A stretch of 64,000 nucleotides of DNA, from the NCBI GenBank assembly GCA_963678705.1, contig OY783216.1, forward strand, positions 5,642,001-5,706,000, in the 5' to 3' direction. This document shows positions 58,645 to 64,000 of this stretch, in pieces. The position numbers and the translations under genes were made by a program. Below the pieces are notes generated by a model. The model did no database searches. It saw nothing but the letters and a program-made list of their open reading frames with translations, and was not told where the DNA came from. How positions within the stretch are numbered: position 1 is the first letter of the stretch; each line of letters opens with the position of its first letter. Origin of the DNA: Panorpa germanica. Lineage: Eukaryota; Arthropoda; Insecta; Mecoptera; Panorpidae.

Positions 58645-58870
58645 TTACAATAAAATTCTCCTGCTCTTCAGTTTTCTGAAGGTAGTCCTGTCTTCCATTA
58701 GGTTGGTCACTAATATTTTTGGATGGTTCACAACTCGATCTGTTCGAGTATTAATTTCTTGTCTCACTGTAGGTATGGCAATATCGTGGTGCAATATCGT
58801 CTTTCGTTTGTAATATACCATGGTACATCTACAATCATGCGTAATGCTCTTGATAGAATTGAATTTCAAT
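58645..58870 (-). pseudogene. Jockey-like LINE ORF2 C-terminal fragment, copy 2
   Basis: The minus strand has H-H-D-I-A-I-P-T-V-R-Q-E-I, R-T-D-R-V-V-N-H-P-K-I-L-V and T-N-L-M-E-D-R-T, nearly the same as 29470-29700. It has a local GCAATATCGT duplication of about 16 bases. Truncated. Confidence 0.78.
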
Positions 58871-59029
58871 TAATATAGTTACCAATTTTTGATTCGAACA
58901 CGTAGAAAGGTTCTCTATCGCTGACAAGTACGACTGCCAATTGACCAACAACAAAATGTGAGTCAGTAAAGTAACTAAACACTTATTCAAATTTTAGAAA
59001 TGTTAACAATTAATAAATTAAAGGAACCG

Positions 59030-59160
59030 TGTCCGATGAATTGTAAATCGTCGATTGCGGATTGCGGGTGGATGCCTCTAGGCCCTCATAGCTCGCAGGC
59101 ATCATCTTAGACTCACTATTCGCGAAGTATGCCGGAGAAATGGAAGAGTGTCATCAAAAT
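59030..59160. other. GC-rich unique island with a small hairpin
   Basis: Includes the tandem GATTGCGGATTGCGG and a stem GATGCCT...AGGCATC (59071-59103). No coding frame and no repeat match. Possibly a small structured RNA or regulatory DNA, but unproven. Confidence 0.25.
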
Positions 59161-59380
59161 TAAGACGGATCTACACTAGATAAATTCAATATATTTTGCA
59201 TAAAATTAAAAATAATAAAACAATCAAGATCTACCTACATGAAAATCTGGTAAACACAATATTATTTCTTAAAATAAAAGTAACTCTTTGTATTATATTA
59301 TACTAACTACTCTAATTGCTGTGTCTTAGGGTTTGATCCCTGTACCAGGCCACATTTAGGCATCACGGTGATAGAATTTA

Positions 59381-59459
59381 CCCAGTAAACATTTTGGAGT
59401 CACTTTGCCATCATATTCAAGATGCATATGATTTTTTTGTCATGAAAGAGTTCATTTAC
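59381..59459 (+). mobile_element. MITE family B, left-end fragment
   Basis: CCCAGTAAACATTTTGGAGT through TTGTCATGAAAGAGTTCA, then the similarity stops. Confidence 0.65.
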
Positions 59460-60401
59460 AGTTAAGTTTTTCACGACTTAATTTATCGACTTAAAGTAAT
59501 TTAAGTAAATATATATAAATAAATATAATAAAAAGAAATTTAATACAACTGATTTCAGCAAAGAAACTTTAAGAAAAAAAGGCAAATACTAAACAAATGT
59601 AGTTTTGATTGTTATTTTCTTATAATCAACAGAAAAAAGTACGTTTAATATAAAAATATCTAAAGCAATTAAAATTAGGTTAAGCAAGTACCAAATTAAG
59701 ATACAAGACCGAGATATTGCGGGATACAATCGGAGATAATCGCAATCCTATTTCTGACTTAGTTATACACATTTATAAAAGTTAAGATTCCATTTCTTTC
59801 AGTGCACAGTCTATTTTATCTTATGTAAGCTTATCAAAGATTTCTATCATAAATTTTACTTGAAATTTAGAGGTTATTTTCTTAACAGATTTGACCTTAC
59901 GGCTAAGGGTATATTTGAAATACCAGCCAAGGATATATGAGTGCTGTATGTCAACTAAATTAATATCCAAAAGTTACGTAAACCTAATTTTTCTCATGTT
60001 ATAATTACTCTTTAGTTTTAATAATTTTTTTAATTACACAAACGTAATTACAAGTATAGCTCTATAAAAAATTCAACAATTCCAAGTAATAAAATATTTT
60101 TAATGTGTTATTAACTAACTTATTCAAATAATATGACATAAAATTATAATATTGCATATTTGAATGTAAATCCGTCTGAACAAAACGAATTTCTTCTCAT
60201 TGGCCAATCTGCAACACCAGAGAATACAAGAAACGACCTTCCCAATGTTGTGGTTGAAACTTTGCATACATTCATGGTAAACAATGGATCAGCCAGCACA
60301 GTGCGTCGCTTCGCACAGCGGATCTAAGTTCTTACTTACTAATTATTGTTACTTCCACTTCCAGAAGAATGAAGAGTCAGCTACAACGGCTTTAGAAATA
60401 T

Positions 60402-60420
60402 TTAATTAACGTTTTTACTT
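60402..60420 (+). repeat. Target-site duplication, left copy
   Basis: TTAATTAACGTTTTTACTT, repeated exactly at 63731-63749. It marks the boundaries of the LINE insertion. Confidence 0.92.
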
Positions 60421-62566
60421 CCTCAATGTCCTCTGTCTTGTATTTCCACCTTTTAAGTCTCCTTTTTCCACCCCCTTTTTTAAATACCATAATTTTTGTC
60501 TTTTCCACGTTTAACTCTAGTCCTTTCCTGTCTATATACCTCCCTAGCCGGTGTGCCATCTCCTGCAGCTCTCCTTCCCTTTTTGCCAACAGGACTATAT
60601 CGTCAGCGTATGCTAAAGTCCATATCTTGTAGTGCCTTCCTATTAGCACCCCCCCGTCTTGTCCTCTTTCCATTACCCCCTCCAAGTCTGCTGTATATAT
60701 CGCAAATAAAATGGGGCTCAGAGGACAACCTTGCCTCAACCCCTTGTCTGTCCAGAATTCTTCTGATTCTTCACCCCCAACTCTTATTCTCATTCTTGTT
60801 TCTTCGTAAATTTCTTCAATACATTTCATTATGTCCTCATCTATTTTTTTCTTTCTCATGTACTTCCACAATTTCTGTCTGTCGACCATGTCAAACGCCG
60901 CTTTAAGGTCGATGAACATTGCATATATCTGTCCTCCTTTTTCACTTAGCTCTTTTTCAACTACATGGTTCAGTGCGTATATATTGTCTAAAGTCCCTCG
61001 TCCCTTTCTAAAGCCTGCTTGTGTCTCGGGAAGTATCTCTTTTACTTTTACCTCTTCTTCCAGTCTTTCTCTAACAATCCCTGCATAAATCCTGTACCCT
61101 GTGTTCAGTAGTGTGATACCCCTGTAATTTTTGGCTTCATGTCTATTTCCCTTTTTATATATCGGCGTTATTACCCCTTCTCTCCAGCTGTCCGGCAGGT
61201 TTCCTCCTTTCCATATCTTGTTCATCGCTGTCAGTAATCCTTTCTCTATCCTTTCTTGCCCAGCTTTCCACGCCTCGTTCTTTAGTCCATCTCTACCTGG
61301 TGCTTTCTTTTCCTTGAGTTTTTGAATCTGTGTTTTTATTTCACCTACTTTTATATCGTTTACTTTCTCCTTCTCTTTTATCCCCTTCTTTGTTTTCTCG
61401 TTTCTTTTCTTTCCTCCTAGTACTCCCATAAAGTGTTTCGTCCACTCTTCCATTTTTATTTCCTTGCTTGGCTCTTTCCTTCGCTTTTTCTCCCTATTTA
61501 TGTAATCCCATGCCTGCCTCTCCGTTGTTATATCTCTAATTTCTTTTTCTATTCCTATTTTGAACTCATTCTTTTTATCTTTTGTCCTTTCGTTATACTC
61601 CCTTTGCTTCCTCTTGAAGTCTTCTTTACTTGATTCTCCTTTCTTCCATCTCTTTAGTTCCCTTTTTACCTCTTTTTTCCATTCTTTACATTCTTTATTC
61701 CACCATTTGTTTTCTCCCGTTCTATCAGATATTCTCCACCTTTTACTTTGGGTGGCTTCCTTCATCCTCTCTTCAATTTCCTCCATCTCCTCCGTTTCTC
61801 CTTCTTCCTCGTATCTCCGTTCCAATTCCTCCATAAACTTCTTCCTTCCTTCCTCTGTCCAATCGCTGCCCTCTTTCCATTCGTTTCCTTTTCTTTCACC
61901 TCTCCTCGCTTCCAACTCCACCACTAGCGGTAGGTGATCCGAGTCCACCCTCTCTTCCACTTTCATTCTTTCTACCTTCTGTCCTCCTCCCAGCGTTGTC
62001 ACCACGTAGTCGATTACTGTCTCCCCTCTGCTTCCCACATAGGTATATTCTCCTTCTTCATCTCCTTCTTTGTTCCCATTTAGTACTATCCATCCTTGTT
62101 CTTCTAGCATTTCCATTAGTTCTTTTCCCTCGGCGTTTATTGTTTTGTCTTTCGTTGTTCTTTTCTTTTTTCTATTCCCCCATATTTCGTCCACCTCTCC
62201 CAACTCCCCAATTCTCGCGTTGAAATCCCCTCCAATTAATAGGTTTTCCTGTTTCTCATCCTTAATTATTTCTTTTATTTCTTTCATTGTTTCTTTTATA
62301 TTGCCTTTACTGTATATTGTTACAATTTCCCATGTCTCTTCTTCCAGTTTTATCGTCCTCCTTACTGCTGTTTCTCTTCTGTCTGGTACCTTCTCCTCTT
62401 CTAGCTCCCTACGTACCCCCATTATAATTCCACCTCTCGCTCTCCCTTTCTTATGCTCCCTAACAGCACCTTGGCACACCCATCTGTAGTTTTTCGGTAG
62501 TTTGTCTTCCCATTCTTCCCAATCTTTGCTTTCCAGCCATGTTTCCACCATCCCAATCACATCCCA
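60421..62566 (-). pseudogene. LINE ORF2, endonuclease and reverse transcriptase part (inverted)
   Basis: About 715 codons without a stop. The endonuclease/exonuclease/phosphatase domain is 5'-truncated but keeps I-G-M-V-E-T-W-L (metal-binding Glu), I-G-G-D-F-N-A-R and D-S-D-H-L-P-L. The reverse transcriptase has A-P-G-R-D-G-L, Y-R-G-I-T-L-L-N, Q-A-G-F-R-K-G-R-G-T, F-I-D-L-K-A-A-F-D, L-R-Q-G-C-P-L-S-P and the catalytic A-Y-A-D-D. Both halves look intact at the active sites, so the insertion is young. Frames on the plus strand here are antisense shadows. The last few codons read into flanking DNA. Clade is not certain; the C-terminal finger suggests the Jockey/R1 group of insect LINEs. Confidence 0.9.
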
Positions 62567-62579
62567 ACAGAATTAAAAA

Positions 62580-63491
62580 TCTGAAGAATTTAAATATCTG
62601 GGCTACACTTTTAAAAAGAATAATGGAGAAGAGGCGCATATAAGGGAGGTGGCAAAGAAGGCAGAGCAAGCAATGCGACGGGTATGGGGACTAGGGGAAA
62701 AGGTATTTGGGGGGGACATACAAAAGAGAATATGGATATACGAGAGACTGATAGCCAGTATGATGTCGTATGGAGCAGAGGTTTGGGGGTGGAAGGAACA
62801 AGAAAAGTTGGAAAGAATACAGGTAAGATATATGAAATGGGTTCTAGGGCTGGACAGGTGCACGCCAGGATACATGGTGATGGAGGAGCTAAAGAGGGAC
62901 AAGATACGAATTAAAACAGGGGAAAGAGCGGTAAAATACGAGGAGAAATTGAACAGAGCGGAAAGCAAAATCTTAAAGAAAATAAGAGAGGATTACATAA
63001 AGAATGGGGGGAAAGGAGGTCCAAAAAAGAGAAAAGAATACTTTGAAAGGAATGGAATGGCGATCGAGGAGGCAGAGAGGAGAAGAGAAGGTGGCGCAAG
63101 TGTGGCAGAGGAGCTAAGGAGAAGGGATAAGGAGACACAACAGCAGGAGAGAATGGGAAAAATAGAAAAAAGTAACTACAATAAAAGATATAAGAGGTTA
63201 TGGGAAAATAATGTGCCTCAGTACCTTATAGAAAAGGACATAAAACACATAAGAAGAACAGCAAGGTTTAGATTGGGAAATGAGGAAAAAGGAAACAGAT
63301 ACTGGGAAAAGAGTGAGGAAAGAAAGTGTAGAATGTGTGGAGCGGAGGACGAAACACTGGAGCACATTAAGTTTGAGTGTAAGGAAAAAGTAGCAAGCGA
63401 AAGGAATATTGGACAGCTATTAAAGGGAGGCAGTGAAGGAAAGAGGTGGATGGCGGAAATAGTAAGAAGAAAAGGAAAAACAGGAGAATAA
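62580..63491 (+). pseudogene. LINE ORF2, C-terminal part with zinc finger
   Basis: Continues the protein from where the RT part breaks off: F-K-Y-L-G-Y-T-F, then A-E-V-W-G-W and C-T-P-G-Y-M-V, a long Lys/Glu/Arg-rich region, and the finger C-R-M-C-G-A-E-D-E-T-L-E-H-I-K-F-E-C, ending at a stop at 63491. The frame is open throughout. Followed by a purine-rich 3' UTR. Confidence 0.9.
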
Positions 63492-63730
63492 ATAATCTGG
63501 TGGAGGATAATAGAGAGGGTCAAAAGAAGAAGAAGCAGAAAGCACTTTTGGAAGTAGTAAAAGTCGAGAAGATTTTAAGTTTATTTTAAGTTTAGTTTTT
63601 AAGTTTGGAATGTATATAGGAATGAAATGTATTAGAAATATAATACTGTAGATTGTAAAGCCGAAAGGCATACACAATTAATATATAAATAATATAAATT
63701 TATTATTTATATGTTTCAAAATTATACTTG

Positions 63731-63749
63731 TTAATTAACGTTTTTACTT
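63731..63749 (+). repeat. Target-site duplication, right copy
   Basis: Exact repeat of 60402-60420 just after the LINE's AT-rich tail. Confidence 0.92.
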
Positions 63750-64000
63750 AATTTGTTTAATTTGGAAACAAAATTGTATTACTTAAAGAGTAAATACAAA
63801 TTGCAAAATACAATTATGACGACATTGCACTTTGCACGCCGTGTTTGAAACTTCTGAGGATGAACATGTTGTTTAAAACGTTCATGGTAGAGTTTTGCAC
63901 GTCGAAAAATGTCTTCTGCAAGATTTAGTAAACGTAGGTTTTACATAACCTCACTTTTCTTGATACGCTCTCGTTTTTTTAAGTCTCTTTTATCAATCTG
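63750..64000. other. Flanking sequence, nothing recognised
   Basis: Resumes the pre-insertion DNA. No frame or repeat that I can support before the window ends. Confidence 0.4.

Larger units (their letters stand above)
60421..63730. mobile_element. Non-LTR retrotransposon with an inverted 5' half (twin-primed insertion)
   Basis: One insertion flanked by a 19-bp duplication. The left 2.15 kb is in minus orientation and carries endonuclease and RT. The right 1.15 kb is in plus orientation and carries the C-terminus and 3' UTR, ending in an AT-rich tail (AATATATAAATAATATAAAT). The internal junction is at about 62566-62580. This arrangement is the classic product of twin priming during target-primed reverse transcription. 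The left duplication ends TTTTTACTT, and the adjoining element sequence suggests microhomology there. The 5' end is truncated within the endonuclease domain. Confidence 0.92.

Noticed and set aside
60426..62489. Plus-strand Ser/Phe/Pro-rich frames of up to 139 codons
   Set aside because: Antisense to the LINE endonuclease/RT frame. Their composition is simply the complement of its Lys/Glu-rich codons.
60392..63491. Two convergent protein-coding genes
   Set aside because: The two frames are halves of one retrotransposon protein separated by an inversion, inside a single pair of 19-bp target duplications.
62460..63677. Minus-strand frames of 69-121 codons
   Set aside because: Antisense to the C-terminal LINE frame, or spanning the inversion junction.
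1..64000. CRISPR arrays, prophage, bacterial operons or a novel defence system
   Set aside because: Spliced gene structure, eukaryotic transposons and AT-rich introns point to an insect nuclear genome. No regularly spaced repeats or bacterial genes were seen.

Overview
The window is AT-rich, intron-rich and full of transposon debris. It looks like nuclear DNA of an insect. The supporting signs are a chitin-binding (peritrophin-type) cuticle/matrix protein gene with GT-AG introns, mariner, hAT-type, Helitron and LINE families, and tRNA-derived SINEs. I cannot name the insect order from the sequence alone. There is no operon structure, no CRISPR array and no rRNA.

Only one host gene is well supported. 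It lies on the minus strand, starts at or beyond position 35035 and runs off the left edge. Six exons join in phase (34961-35035, 15524-15570, 4397-4576, 4020-4160, 3851-3949 and 1-3773). They encode a signal peptide, a basic linker with a furin-like site, one six-cysteine CBM_14 chitin-binding domain, and a very long Thr/Ser/Pro-rich mucin-like tail of more than 1,250 codons that is still open at the edge. The first two introns are about 19.4 kb and 10.9 kb and hold many transposon copies. The last three are only 236, 70 and 77 bp. Exon 1 is preceded by a splice acceptor, so at least one non-coding 5' exon lies further right, either between 35 and 64 kb or outside the window.

Right of 35 kb I found no convincing host coding exon. 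The region is intron or intergenic sequence packed with repeats. Main items: (i) a 3.3-kb LINE at 60421-63730 flanked by a 19-bp target-site duplication, with its endonuclease/RT half inverted relative to its C-terminal half (twin priming); (ii) 3' fragments of the same LINE at 7.2 and 25.5 kb; (iii) three 3' ends of an RNase H-bearing LINE (19.0, 37.8, 49.5 kb) and three Jockey-like ORF2 fragments (29.5, 58.2, 58.7 kb); (iv) an internally deleted mariner (43577-44161) sitting inside another MITE; (v) a roughly 630-bp MITE (termini GGGCTTGTGTCC) in several copies, one nested in a second MITE whose empty version survives at 55.5 kb; (vi) a 215-bp hAT-type MITE with a perfect 8-bp duplication; (vii) two non-autonomous Helitrons; (viii) a tRNA-derived SINE family; (ix) a perfect 25-bp-arm hairpin at 23.6 kb.

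Several GC-richer unique islands (20.0, 21.2, 28.8, 34.5, 40.7, 56.1, 59.1 kb) stand out from the AT-rich background. They are the best candidates for regulatory DNA or missing 5' exons, but that is inference. I found no previously undescribed biological system that I could defend. The most informative items are the split mucin-like gene and the nested or rearranged transposons.
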